From Microcyclospora pomicola (taxonomy: Eukaryota; Ascomycota; Dothideomycetes; Capnodiales): 64,000 bases of DNA. Positions within the stretch are counted from its first letter, which is position 1, and the number at the start of each line of letters is the position of its first letter. The stretch is taken from positions 124,001 to 188,000 of the forward strand of contig NHNY01000015.1 of assembly GCA_002786065.1 (NCBI GenBank), written 5' to 3'. The position numbers and the translations under genes were made by a program. Positions 30,983 to 41,156 of the stretch are shown here, one piece after another. The notes under the pieces were generated by a model that saw nothing but the letters and a program-made list of their open reading frames with translations, made no database searches and had not been told where the DNA came from.

Positions 30983-31405
30983 GTGGGTCACCATTTGCTC
31001 GAATCTGAGCAGGGCATTGAGGCAGGTTTTGTCTGGGTATAGCATGTTGGTTTCTTGTGCAGCGTTATTTTATATGATACCCTCCAGTTGCACACATGCT
31101 CTAGCATGGATCTTTATCACTTTTCGGATTATTTCTTTCCATGGAAGAGATGTGGATCATTTGTGGTCTGGTCGAGATCGCAGTCGCCGCTGAGTAGGTA
31201 CTGTGTAACAGAGATGAGATCGCCAGGCGAGGGCAAGTACGATACATGACCAACACACTTGAGAGCAACGCATTCGACACATAATCTCGATTCTCTGCTT
31301 GTGTTTCCATGAACGAGCTCCCGTGGCACTGAACATCCCCCCTCCCATCTCTCGCCCTTCTCCCCTACCACTTTCCCCCTTGCCCTCCAACCCCCCACTG
31401 CAAAT
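30983..31405. other. Intergenic, convergent 3' flanks
   Basis: Between the convergent F-box and EthD genes. A pyrimidine-rich (C/T) tract at about 31330-31435 lies at the EthD 3' end. Nothing else recognised. Confidence 0.5.
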
Positions 31406-31717
31406 CTACCCACTCCCCACCACCTCCCCTCCAAGCAACACCGGCTTCGCCTCGGTGAAATTCTTGATATCGCCCATCACGACCGCCGCACTGTCGCTGG
31501 CCTGCGCTTTCGCGATGGCCGCGGCGCTCTCAAACTCCAGCGTCGCCTGGATCTGGTACGCGCTGTCGGGCGCGGCGAACTGCACCACCTTCCAGCCCGT
31601 CAGGCCGTGCGCGGTCCAGTGCTGCGAGACCAGCGGCATGTGCGTTTGCAGGTAGTAGGTGAGGTCGAAGGCCGGGCCGGTGGGGTAGAGGACTGTTACG
31701 GTGGCGGGGGCGGGCAT
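31406..31717 (-). CDS. EthD-domain protein
   Basis: A 103-residue, single-domain ferredoxin-like protein of the EthD family (dimeric alpha/beta barrel). The start at 31717 (MPAPATVTVLYPTGPAFDLTYY) is chosen over an in-frame ATG at 31954 because the extra 79 residues look like leader and intron sequence. VTVLYPTG, FDLTYYLQTHMPLV and the closing DIKNFTEAKPVLLGGEVV are typical: a first strand, then a helix with an H-M-P-L motif, then a last strand. In bacteria EthD accompanies ether-degrading P450; fungal single-domain relatives are uncharacterised. The coding region is noticeably GC-rich. A canonical TATATAAA lies upstream on the minus strand at 31984-31991. Family call is fairly firm; function is open. 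Confidence 0.85.
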   Translation of the reverse strand: MPAPATVTVLYPTGPAFDLTYYLQTHMPLVSQHWTAHGLTGWKVVQFAAPDSAYQIQATLEFESAAAIAKAQASDSAAVVMGDIKNFTEAKPVLLGGEVVGSG

Positions 31718-33201
31718 CTTTGAGGATGAATGGTGGAGAGGATTTGAGGTGGTGGTTGTGTTTCGATAGGCTCTATGGGACGAAGAGGAGGTCAGTATGC
31801 TATTCGTTCGACGTGGGGCAGGAGAAAGAGGAGGAGGAGGACATACTGGTAGCGTTATCGACTGGTTCGGATGGTAGATAGATGGTGTGTTATACCCTGA
31901 GACTGAGCAAGAGAAGCAGAAGATGAAGATGAGGGGTAGTCGATTGGGAATCAAGTACCTATCTAGGGTTCCTTCACTCTACATTTATATACACAGCAAG
32001 CTACAGTTACGACCTGCTCACTACCCTACCCCAAACATGGAGATTGGAGGGGTCCCCTCTGATCTCTACCTTATCTCCGGCCCGATCATCTTGTTACTCA
32101 GCAGAAGCAAACAATCTACCTTGATCATCGATACCTGACCAAGTTACTGATCATGTACAATCGCCGAAGATCCGTTCACGTCCACGACGAGTCTACGAAG
32201 AAGTCGGATCTGATATCCCGCCCTGCTTCCGCTCCTTTCATGTGCCGTGATAGAGCCGATGGGGAAATACTGCATGTGAGTGAGGGGCAAAGGCGGCGAG
32301 AGGTGGGGTGGGGTAGAAGCTACCATTCCTACCCTAACCCTACCGTCAATACTTAACCCTAAGGCAAGGTGAGGTAACTACAGTACCACTAGGTCTCTTA
32401 GGAGCTTCGGAGTGTAGACCATGAGAAGGATATAGTCTACGTTCGCGAGGCGATAGATAGTTATCTTAGGTAGAGTAGAGGAATGATGGGGCATGAACAT
32501 AGACATGTACATAGACATGGATAGAAGTATGTATAGTATTTCCAAGTGAACGTGATGTGATTGAGGTAGTGCTCGACACCCCTTCCATCGTTCTCCATCC
32601 ACTATGTTCATATAGGTAGGTACCTTATTTACATGCATTCTGATCGTGATATCCTCCCTGTCATCATTCGCGTGCGACGTGGTAGTTTCGAAGTTCCAGC
32701 GTCTTCCAAAAACACCTCGCATCGCCGCTTTCAATTTGCTCTCCTCTTATGCTCGTCATGCCCTACCCATCTACCTCTAGGTACATCGCGATGTACAATG
32801 CACGGAGACCGTTTTCGCTTCATTCCGAGTTCTCATCCGTCTCATGCATTACCTAGTAACCTTTTCCAAGAATCAAGATAGAAAACATCAACATAAAAGA
32901 AACCAAAGGGGAAATAGTTGACGAAAGGGAATGGATGGTGGGTTGGATAGATAGCAGCAGCCCTGCCGCTGAGTTCTTCTGTATCGTGAAGCGCTGTAGA
33001 TATAGGTTGCTTTGCTGTATTGCAGGGTATATCTGCGATGGCTGGGTGGTCATGGCGGCGATGATACGTTCCCTCTGACGACGATCGTAGAAACGGCATG
33101 TCTCAGGGGACGGGTTCGTCGGTGGCAATTTCCATTCGCCCAGAGCGATGGATAAGTCGACTTTTCGTATTTCTGGCACTCCTCTACGAGCAAGTCCAGC
33201 T
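31718..33201. other. Intergenic, 1.5 kb, motif-rich
   Basis: Holds the EthD promoter and leader and the 3' flank of the lipase gene. The leader region (31718-31860) may include an intron. Short AAGGTA / TACCTT motifs recur (32069, 32116, 32364, 32464, 32615). Two CCCTAA units at about 32331-32362 resemble telomeric repeat but are too few to count. No gene recognised. Confidence 0.45.
31984..31991 (-). promoter_or_regulatory. TATA box of EthD gene
   Basis: TATATAAA on the minus strand, about 270 nt before the EthD start. The perfect match to consensus and its orientation support it as the core promoter; the distance implies a leader of about 240 nt. Confidence 0.6.
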
Positions 33202-35589
33202 TCAACCGCCATGGCCATTCTTCCCATTCGTCTCGGCGCGCAACTGCACACGTTTGTCCTTCTCGATCTGTATCGCCATCTGATGGTTTCGGCGCATGTT
33301 GGCGACATCAAATCCGCCAGGCAGGCTCAATTTGCTCAGTTTCCGCGACAGGCCTTGTTTCAACGTCAAAGACTTGGCGGCGTCGGGTGGCGAGGGGATT
33401 TCATAAGATTTAAGCGGAGAGCTGGCAGATTTTGAGGCGGCTGGAGTAAGAGGGGCCAAGGACGGGAAGTGGCCATGTGCGCTCGGTGTCGCAGGGGCGG
33501 AGATATGTAAAGCGCGGTTGCTATACCAGGGGTAATGATCTGGCTCGGTGGAGGGAGAGGAGTCTCGCGAAGACTGTTGGGAGGATGGATGGTCGGACTC
33601 GTCGAAGATGTACTTGCGTTTGGAGTAAGGTTTTGGCGAGGCGTCGGACGACCTGCGGCCATCGAGCTCTATCGAGATGGCTACATTAGCATCCACCATC
33701 GACTTGCCCTCCATCATCGGAGACTGAGGCATCGATCGCGCGGGACGCAGAGTCGGGGGCTGGCTGGGCAAATCCCGTGGTATGATTGTGCTTCGTGCGC
33801 TTCGGTGACTGCCCTTGCCCCCACCTCGTCGAGAAAGACTCGGCTTGGCCGGTCTGGCGTAAAGCTTTAGTCGTAAATCTGCTTGACTCGGACTGAAGTG
33901 GGTCAGTTCGGCAAGATTTTGCACGGCCTCGTCAATGCACAGTTCTTGCGCGAGATGATTCTTGATCCGGCTCAGCTTTGGCCAGGTCGCTCTCTCTCCC
34001 GCAGCTTTGGCGTGCGTCATGAAATCTTCGGTGGGGTTTCTCAAGACCATCGCCAGTTCAGTAACCTCAATATCAGGTAGTATGGTGATGTCGCCGGTAT
34101 ATTTCTGGCTCAACGCACCTCGGATCATATCGGAGACTTGGCTACGAAGACCCATCTCCGCCAGGATGTCCAGACGATGGCAGACTTCTCGATGTGCATT
34201 CGTGACGCAGGTGCCAGCGAAACGAGTCGCCATCTGGAACAACGACGATGGCTTTGCCGCATTCGGCTTTGCGTTGTCCTCCTCTTTCAGACACAGTGGC
34301 ACGATATGGGCGTTGGTCTGCGACACGACAAAGTGATTGACATTCAGCATTTCCGACAGTCGCTTGATGGGTACGTCGGCGGTGACGGAGCCATCGATCC
34401 ATTTGTGATTCGATGCACCCCACGGCTTGATGTGGCCAGTTTCGGCGTCCAAGATGAACAGCTGAGCAGGTTTGAATATGCCCGGGACAGAGCACGAAGC
34501 GGCCACCGCGGACCAGATCACCACATCCGGTGCAGTCATGTAGTTGAGCAGTCGTGATTGCGCGAATTGGCCCAGCCCAGAGACGGTAATGTTGAGGATG
34601 CGGCGAGTCCGAGAGTAAGCCTGTTGGAAAGTGGTATTGCCCAGCAATTCTTGCATGACTCGTTCCAGATTCGCCATGTCGTATAGATACCAATTTTGAA
34701 ACAGGTGAATCGCATGTTCACCAGCCGTCCTCTCCGCTCCACTCTTCTCGAACACATCCAGGGAACCCTTGCACAGGCTGTCGAGTTCGTCAATCATTTC
34801 ATGGTCTTTCTTCACGCACGCCACGGCAGCTACAATGCTTCCTGCGGACGTTCCAGAGATGATACGAGGGAGAAGCTTCAAATCCAGCAGAGTCTTGACC
34901 ACGCCAATATGCTTCATCCCGAGGGTCCCGCCGCCGGAGAGAAGTAATGCAGTCCGTCCGAATGCTTGTCGAGTCTTCTTCATCTCGTCGTGCATTCTGC
35001 CAGCATCCATGGCGGGATTGTTGCCTTGCCGACATGCCTCGACGATCGCCACCAATGTCTCCTCCACCACCTCGATGTATCGCTCGATGAGTTTCTTCGT
35101 GCCGACATGGCTGTGACTGTACAGCGTGACACTACCCATCCCACCCAGATCTCGCGTCAACGCAGTCCGCAGCAGATGCGACATTTGCTCAAAGTCCCCC
35201 TCATCCCGCGCTTGCTCCAGCTGGTGTAGGTTCTCCCGCACCAATTTGAAGTTGTACTCAGACGACTCATCCTCATTCCGCCATTCTTCGTTGTGGTCGA
35301 GCTCGTCTAACCGGGCCGCAATCTCGAGGTATGTCTCCAGCTCGGTCGCGCAATCGAAGCGCAGGCCGAGGAGTTGTCGCTCCTCATCTTCCGGCGAGAG
35401 CAGTCCGACCACCGGCTCCAATGCCTTGCCCACCACCTGATACGTCTGATCCCCCACCCTCACGGCGCAATCCACCCCAGCCCGGAGTCGTTTGGCCAGC
35501 CCATTGAGCAGGCGGCGGACGTTGGGCGGCTTGCCATGACTTCGCGACACCGTCTCTAGCAGCTGCGAGGGCGGCTGGTAGGAGTCCAT
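33202..35589 (-). CDS. Patatin-like triacylglycerol lipase (Tgl3/4/5 family)
   Basis: A 795-residue lipid-droplet-type lipase. Residues about 75-190 are the DUF3336 region that precedes the patatin fold (YLEIAARLDELDHNEEWRNE, MGSVTLYSHSHVGTKKLIERY). The patatin domain (about 215-420) has the oxyanion loop GGGTLGMKHIGVV, the nucleophile elbow GTSAG near 245, and the catalytic Asp in DGSVTADVPIKRL near 398. So the Ser-Asp dyad looks complete. The C-terminal 300 residues are low complexity and Ser/Pro rich, suited to phosphoregulation. Yeast Tgl3/4/5 hydrolyse stored triacylglycerol and also act as lysophospholipid acyltransferases; the equivalent role here is inferred. The start MDSYQPPSQLLETVSRSHG is acceptable, but an upstream exon between 35590 and 35852 cannot be excluded. 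Confidence 0.88.
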   Translation of the reverse strand: MDSYQPPSQLLETVSRSHGKPPNVRRLLNGLAKRLRAGVDCAVRVGDQTYQVVGKALEPVVGLLSPEDEERQLLGLRFDCATELETYLEIAARLDELDHNEEWRNEDESSEYNFKLVRENLHQLEQARDEGDFEQMSHLLRTALTRDLGGMGSVTLYSHSHVGTKKLIERYIEVVEETLVAIVEACRQGNNPAMDAGRMHDEMKKTRQAFGRTALLLSGGGTLGMKHIGVVKTLLDLKLLPRIISGTSAGSIVAAVACVKKDHEMIDELDSLCKGSLDVFEKSGAERTAGEHAIHLFQNWYLYDMANLERVMQELLGNTTFQQAYSRTRRILNITVSGLGQFAQSRLLNYMTAPDVVIWSAVAASCSVPGIFKPAQLFILDAETGHIKPWGASNHKWIDGSVTADVPIKRLSEMLNVNHFVVSQTNAHIVPLCLKEEDNAKPNAAKPSSLFQMATRFAGTCVTNAHREVCHRLDILAEMGLRSQVSDMIRGALSQKYTGDITILPDIEVTELAMVLRNPTEDFMTHAKAAGERATWPKLSRIKNHLAQELCIDEAVQNLAELTHFSPSQADLRLKLYARPAKPSLSRRGGGKGSHRSARSTIIPRDLPSQPPTLRPARSMPQSPMMEGKSMVDANVAISIELDGRRSSDASPKPYSKRKYIFDESDHPSSQQSSRDSSPSTEPDHYPWYSNRALHISAPATPSAHGHFPSLAPLTPAASKSASSPLKSYEIPSPPDAAKSLTLKQGLSRKLSKLSLPGGFDVANMRRNHQMAIQIEKDKRVQLRAETNGKNGHGG

Positions 35590-37498
35590 GCGGCCTGTCG
35601 AGCCATGTGCTGAAATGAAGGTTGCGACCAGACCAAATCAGACCACAGATCAATATGCGAAGGGATGTAACGAGCAAGAGGTCGCGCGACGGAATCAGTG
35701 GTCCAGGACTGTCGAAGCCTAGAGGGCAGAGCAGAAGAAGAAGAAGACGAAGAAGAAGCGGCCCTGGTCAGCATGATCCATGCAAGGATCAGGAACGAGG
35801 TGGTTTCGCGATGCGTAGGTGGTGGAAAGCTTAATTCCGCAAGCGAATGCACCGCCAGACAGCGTCACAGGTGACCAGCAGTCTCACACACACACTCTCG
35901 CCGCGCCGTCTGCAGCCTTTTCGGCCTCTATCGCGCAGTCCGAGGTGCTTTGCTGGCGGGTGATGATGGAATGACATGTGCCAGCCAGCGGACACGCCCG
36001 CTAGGACGGCGGTGGCCGCGGGTGGAAGACGCTAGCACGATGATCTCGATTAGCTCTCGGCAAGTCGTCCGCTTGCGTTCGGGACTTGCGGTGATGATGA
36101 TGATGATGATGATGATGGTACTGTATTGATGATGATGATGTTGATGATGCTGATATGCTGATGTGTTGGACGTGTCTTCGTTCATGTTCTGCGGTATGGA
36201 TGTTGATATGGCGGTATGTATGCTGTGTTGTTGCTTGAGCGAGGTGGTGAACAGGTCACATGCCATGCCAATCACATGCCCACGCTCGTCCAGCTGCATG
36301 GCGTCTGCCGGCTGACCCTCAGGTCTCACCGTACACGGCTGACCGTCTACAGTCCTATTTCCAGTGCTGTACGTATATGTCAGGTAAGGTATCTTCGGCA
36401 CGAACCAGTCGATCACGCTGCATTTATCCTGACAGTGACTTCTCTACTCTTCCTTTTTACCCGACGCCTATGCTGTGTCTATAAGTACGCACAGGCCTCT
36501 CTCCCTTACCTCGCCTTACCTTACCAGTCTAATTAGACATCTAGGTAGAAAAGCTCTCCATCGACTCAGATGCAGCCACGTATGTAGCCTAGTTCCAGTA
36601 TCGATGCTTATTTCGTTAAAAATCTGCATTAGGCGTGACCTGACCCGGGCTGGTGTCACATGTCAACGCAGGTACTGTACATACATACCTTACAGCCGCA
36701 CAGATACGCACGCTCACGGTCTCTCACACATACACATGCACATCGCAAGTGTACCCGCAGATTCATATGTAAGGTCGACCGCTAGGATGCGCCTTGCAGT
36801 TTCTCAGCTGCCTTGCCTTAACCTACATTACCTCGCTTGACTGCCTTGTACCTTCTCTACCCGTCCCTTACAGTACGTCGAGTGTGACGGGAAGTTGAGT
36901 ATGTATCGTGATATGTGTGTGTAAATTGTCCACGAGTTATGGGCCGACGTGTAGATTATACATGACTGGTCAACCGCGTGGCCTTATCTTGCATACCTTA
37001 CTGATTTTTTAAGGTAACTGGGACATCCGCCCTGCTATAGGCATGGATGTGTATTGTATGTGCCTACTGCATCGTAAGATACCTTATCGTTGCTTCGCGT
37101 GAACGAGGGGTTCTGCATGGAAAAACGGTCTGACTGATATGTATACACGTCTACCTACTTTACCTGGCATGTAGAAGATGGTGAAGAGATCACTTCTGTA
37201 CAGGTAAGATGAGCAATGTCCTTATATGTGGTATGCCGCCAAAGCAAGAATACGGATCTTGTAGTAGATCCGACAATGTATCGACACCTTATATCGCCAA
37301 TCTGAACTCCAGTCCAATCCTGATAACGCCGACCAAAAGATGATCTGTGCCGTTGTTCATCAGGCAGTCGATATGGTGTACTCGAGCCCCAAAACAACAC
37401 ACCCGCCTGGTCCATTGCCCTACCATGACGCCAGAGAAAGTAATCCATCAAGATCGTTGATCTCATCATCATTACAAAATCCCTACAGTCTGCATCCA
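35590..37498. other. Intergenic, 1.9 kb, microsatellite and CTTACC motifs
   Basis: Upstream region of the lipase gene and 3' flank of the antiporter gene. It has a GAT microsatellite (36091-36165) and a cluster of CCTTACC-type motifs (36504-37090). An open frame at 35556-35852 (minus) might include a 5' lipase exon. No other gene recognised. Confidence 0.45.
36091..36165. repeat. GAT trinucleotide microsatellite
   Basis: Eight uninterrupted GAT units at about 36093-36117, followed after a short break by further GAT units mixed with GTTGAT and GCTGAT. No coding frame uses it convincingly. Confidence 0.8.
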
Positions 37499-40275
37499 TT
37501 ACAATCCCCCGCCAGGCGCCGCCTGAATCACAAGGAGACTCGCACGCAGACCCGATGCGAGCACACGGTGGGCCAGGGCACCTAGACATTCATCGGCCGC
37601 CTGAGAGCGAACAGCATGAGCTACAGAGCGTCCGACGACGATCAGATCGCTACCACGCTTCGGACTTTGCGCGACTTCCTGGTGGGCTCGGGCGAGCGCA
37701 TCGTCCAGGAGTGAAGATGTGGAGTGCGAGGGTTCGAAGGCCTCGAAGAGGACGCGAGGCTCGGCGGTATTTTGCTGGAACGATGTGCGCAGACGCGCGA
37801 AGAATGCGGTGTCTGTCTCGTGTGTAGCAACTAATGGGTGATCTCCGTGAGACTTCGGGATGATGGATTGTGTCAGGATCTCCTCGGACACATCAGTTGA
37901 ACTGCCGGCCTGCGTAGTGAAGTGTACTATAGTAGCCGTGACTCCGGGGCAGTTCGTAGCCAATTGCAGCACAAGGCGAAGCGCGACTCGCCCATCTGCT
38001 CCGCCGACAAAGGGCAGGAAAATGTGATGGCTGCGGTCTGTGACCGGAAGCGTGACGTTATCACGATGCCGAATGCTATGCATGCTAAGTGTGCGCTGCA
38101 GTGTTGAAGGACGGCGCTTGAGAGACCCACTGAAGCCATTATCGATGAAGACGGCGGTATTACAGGGTGCACTGGCCATTGCACTGACCACGAAAGTCGA
38201 GTATGCATCGTTGGAGAATCTGTCGCGGACCGCATCGGAAGAAGTGGTCTGGGCTTCGCTCATGCCGCCAGTCTCACTCCATGGGAGAAGAAGAAGATCG
38301 GTCGATTCTTCTTCTGCTTTAGAGACAAGTGTCTCGGCGAAAGAGCTTTCGGGCACAACGGCGACCTCTCCGGACACTGCAAGATTGTAGAGCTGGCCTA
38401 GTACGCGGAAGGCATTAAGCACTGGGTCGAGATGGGAGTACTCGTCCGCTTCGCTGACCTTCATGACGGTGGAGCCTCGTTCGGTCAAAGTGTTCAGGCG
38501 TACGGCATGAACATCAAGTGAGCGATCTCGCTTTGTCACTGGCTGTTCAAGAACGTTCTCTAGCGACTTGAGCGTGGGATGCTTGCTTTCTGTGATCGGC
38601 TTGGATCTGTCACCCAACATGGACACGAACGCCAGGAGTGTAGGCATAGAGTCTAGTCGCAGGTACAGCAGTAGGCTCCGAATGTTGCCCGATTCCGCCA
38701 ACTTCTCCCGAGAAACGTGATAGAAATCGGATGTAGCGTCACTCGTTGGCGCGCCAGTGTCCCAGTCGATTTCTCCTCGTTTCCATGCTTCCAGTTTCTT
38801 CTGATATGCCGGGGGATAGATCCAGGCAGTCAAGGGCGTCGTTGCAAATGTCGTGACCAATGCCATGACAACCATGATGGTGAAGGTGCGGCTGCTCAGG
38901 ATATGTGCTTGTAGACCGATGTTCAGCACAATCAGCTCCACCAGTCCCTTGCAACTCATGAGTACGCCGATCGTGGCTGCTTCGTTCCAGACCAGTCCAT
39001 TGGCTTTGGCAGCTAGTGCTCCGCCGGTGAACTTGGCGCAGAAGGCGACAGCGATAACACCGACAACGTACGCCCAAGTGATGCCCGTGTCGAGCAGACC
39101 AAGATTCGTCGATAGACCAGAGAGTGCAAAATACAGTGGCAGGAAGAGGGTGCTGATCAGATCTTCGATCTTCTCCGTAACCTGAATAGCGAAGCGCCCT
39201 TCGTGGGGACAGATCAAACCAGCCATGAAAGCGCCAAAGATCGGATGGACACCGATGACTCCGGTGAAGAAGGCGGAAGTAAGAGCGATCATGATCGTCA
39301 ACGCCATGACAGACTGGGAAGGTCCATCTGATAAAGCGTTTGTTCGACGCAGGATCCAGATGAATGCTGGACGCACAGCAAAGACCAGGAACAGAGCATA
39401 GCCGGCGCAAACCAACACAATCCAAAGCGCGGTAAGGCCACTGCCCGCATTGACGAGTGCCACGCACAATGCCAACAGAACCCATCCAATCACATCATTG
39501 GCCACACCAGCACTCAGAACAATGATACCAACTGGTGTGGAAAGGAGCTTGAGCTCGGTCAAGATTCGGCAAAGGACCGGAAAAGCAGTAATAGCCTGGA
39601 GAACTGTCAGTCAGCCGCATCATACCTCACGTACATGGTCCTTACCATCGCCACACCAATGAACAGGCCGTAAGTCCCAAATGAGATTGGAACCGTTCCC
39701 TCTTCGGACCCGAACTGATGATACAGTCCGTACGCAATAGCATATCCCAGTCCGAACGGCAGCGCCATACCAGCCGTACCAACGCTCAGCGCGACTTTCC
39801 AATTACTAGCAGCATAGCGTAGATCGACCTCCAGTCCGACCAGGAAGAGAAACAGCACCAACCCCAGATTAGCCACCAGAGTCAAGGTAGGGATGCTCGC
39901 GGTCGGGAAGATGGCATCTGTAAATCCAGGAACTCGGCCCATCACGGACGGTCCGAGCAAGATCCCTCCGACCACCTCTGCTATCACGCGAGGTTGACGG
40001 AGCTTCGAGAGAGGCCAATGGAGAAGGCGACAGAAGATGATGATGATGCCCGCCTGCGGATCGCTTCATCGTTAGCCCTGCACGCAGCGATAAGTTGGGA
40101 CAGTACGACTTGCTTGGATAATGAACAGAATGATTGGGTTCTTCGAATCATAATGGCTTGGGTTGCCTCCCTCGAGAATGCCACCTTGAGGAGTAGCGCG
40201 TGGTGTGCTGGTGGCGCTGGCGGTAGCCACTGTCTTGGTGACTGTCTCGGTGATCCGCACGCTGACGGTCGACAT
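37499..40275 (-). CDS. Kha1-type cation/H+ antiporter (CPA2)
   Basis: K+/H+ exchanger of the CPA2 family, 888 residues. Exons are 40275-40114, 40053-39646 and 39595-37499. The membrane domain (about 45-450) shows IVLFII-type helices, then PRVIAEVVGGILLGPSVMGR, LFLFLVGLEVDL, AITAFPVLCRILTEL, and a following helix with SAGVANDVIGWVLLA, carrying the conserved N-D ion site. The C-terminal half is soluble, with a universal-stress-protein-like region ending SDLIVVGRSV and LLVIQAAPGGGL. Yeast Kha1 sits in Golgi-type membranes and manages K+ and pH; placement here is inferred. Intron 1 (40054-40113) starts GCAAGT and ends CGCAG, a GC-AG intron; splicing there restores LFIIQAGIIIIFCRLLHWPL. Intron 2 (39596-39645) is a normal GT-AG. 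Confidence 0.93.
40054..40113 (-). other. GC-AG intron of the antiporter gene
   Basis: 60 nt, donor GCAAGT (one base from GTAAGT), acceptor CCGCAG. Family alignment requires the join after Gln (CAA) and before Ala-Gly, which no GT donor nearby provides. Confidence 0.75.
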
Positions 40276-41156
40276 CGTGATGTACCAGCAGCGAAGCCGA
40301 CTGCTCACCGGTCGTTGATCACAATCCAGACAATACTGCTTCGCGGAGTGTACGAGTAATGCCTGAAGCAAATCGTAGGCACAGTGACCTTCTCGTTATC
40401 GTATCGGATGCAAAGCCTCAAAGCCGATTCAGTCGACCACGCCTAGATCAAGCGAAACGCAGGTAGCGCCGCTGTATTGAACTGCGGTATACGAAAGCCC
40501 AGTGGCGAGTGTTCCGGCTTGAATCCAGCAGGCTCAGATCGCACGCAATCGAGCGCTTGACAAAAGCATATGATCAGTCGCGGTCAGATCCAAACAGAAA
40601 TATGTCCCGCAAGCGAAGGATCAGAGAGAACAATGCCAAATGATCCATGTCATCCGATGTGTCCGTGCCCGGCGTGGTCAGCAGAAAGCAAGAGAGGATA
40701 CCTCCAAGAGACAGAGTCGAGCGGTCCCGGATCTAGACCCTTCCAAATCGATTGTCCTGCCCGGCCACGAAACTCCACGGTACGCGCATTGTATTGGCAT
40801 TCTTGGCCTGAGACGGCGGTCTCTTGGGTAGATTGCGCTATCAGTGCTCTACGTCGGTGAAGTATCATTTGCTCGCGACTGTATGCCAAGTGACAGCCAA
40901 CTCCGCTACATCTTCCAACGTGGACTTGCTGATCGGATGATCAGATAAAGTAGACGAACCGCGTGGTGGCGCTAAAATAGCATGTTAGGGTGATTCTAGA
41001 CTTTCTTAGCTTCGACGTGTGAGCTAACTTAGTGAACTGTAAATGCACTTGCACGTGCTTAAAGTATAACAATACCTTATGTGCTTGTGCTATGTATCAA
41101 ACAGCTATCACGCGCCCTACGTCTCCAGAGATGCCTTCATATCATGAACACTACCA
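40276..41156. other. Intergenic, upstream of antiporter gene
   Basis: Promoter side of the antiporter gene and 3' flank of the GH92 gene, both minus strand. No gene or repeat recognised. Confidence 0.5.

Noticed and set aside
31718-31954. In-frame N-terminal extension of the EthD protein
   Set aside because: The 79 extra residues are Ser/Pro/Thr leader translation; the EthD domain starts right at 31717.
32331-32362. CCCTAA-like units
   Set aside because: Two or three scattered copies only; not an interstitial telomere tract.
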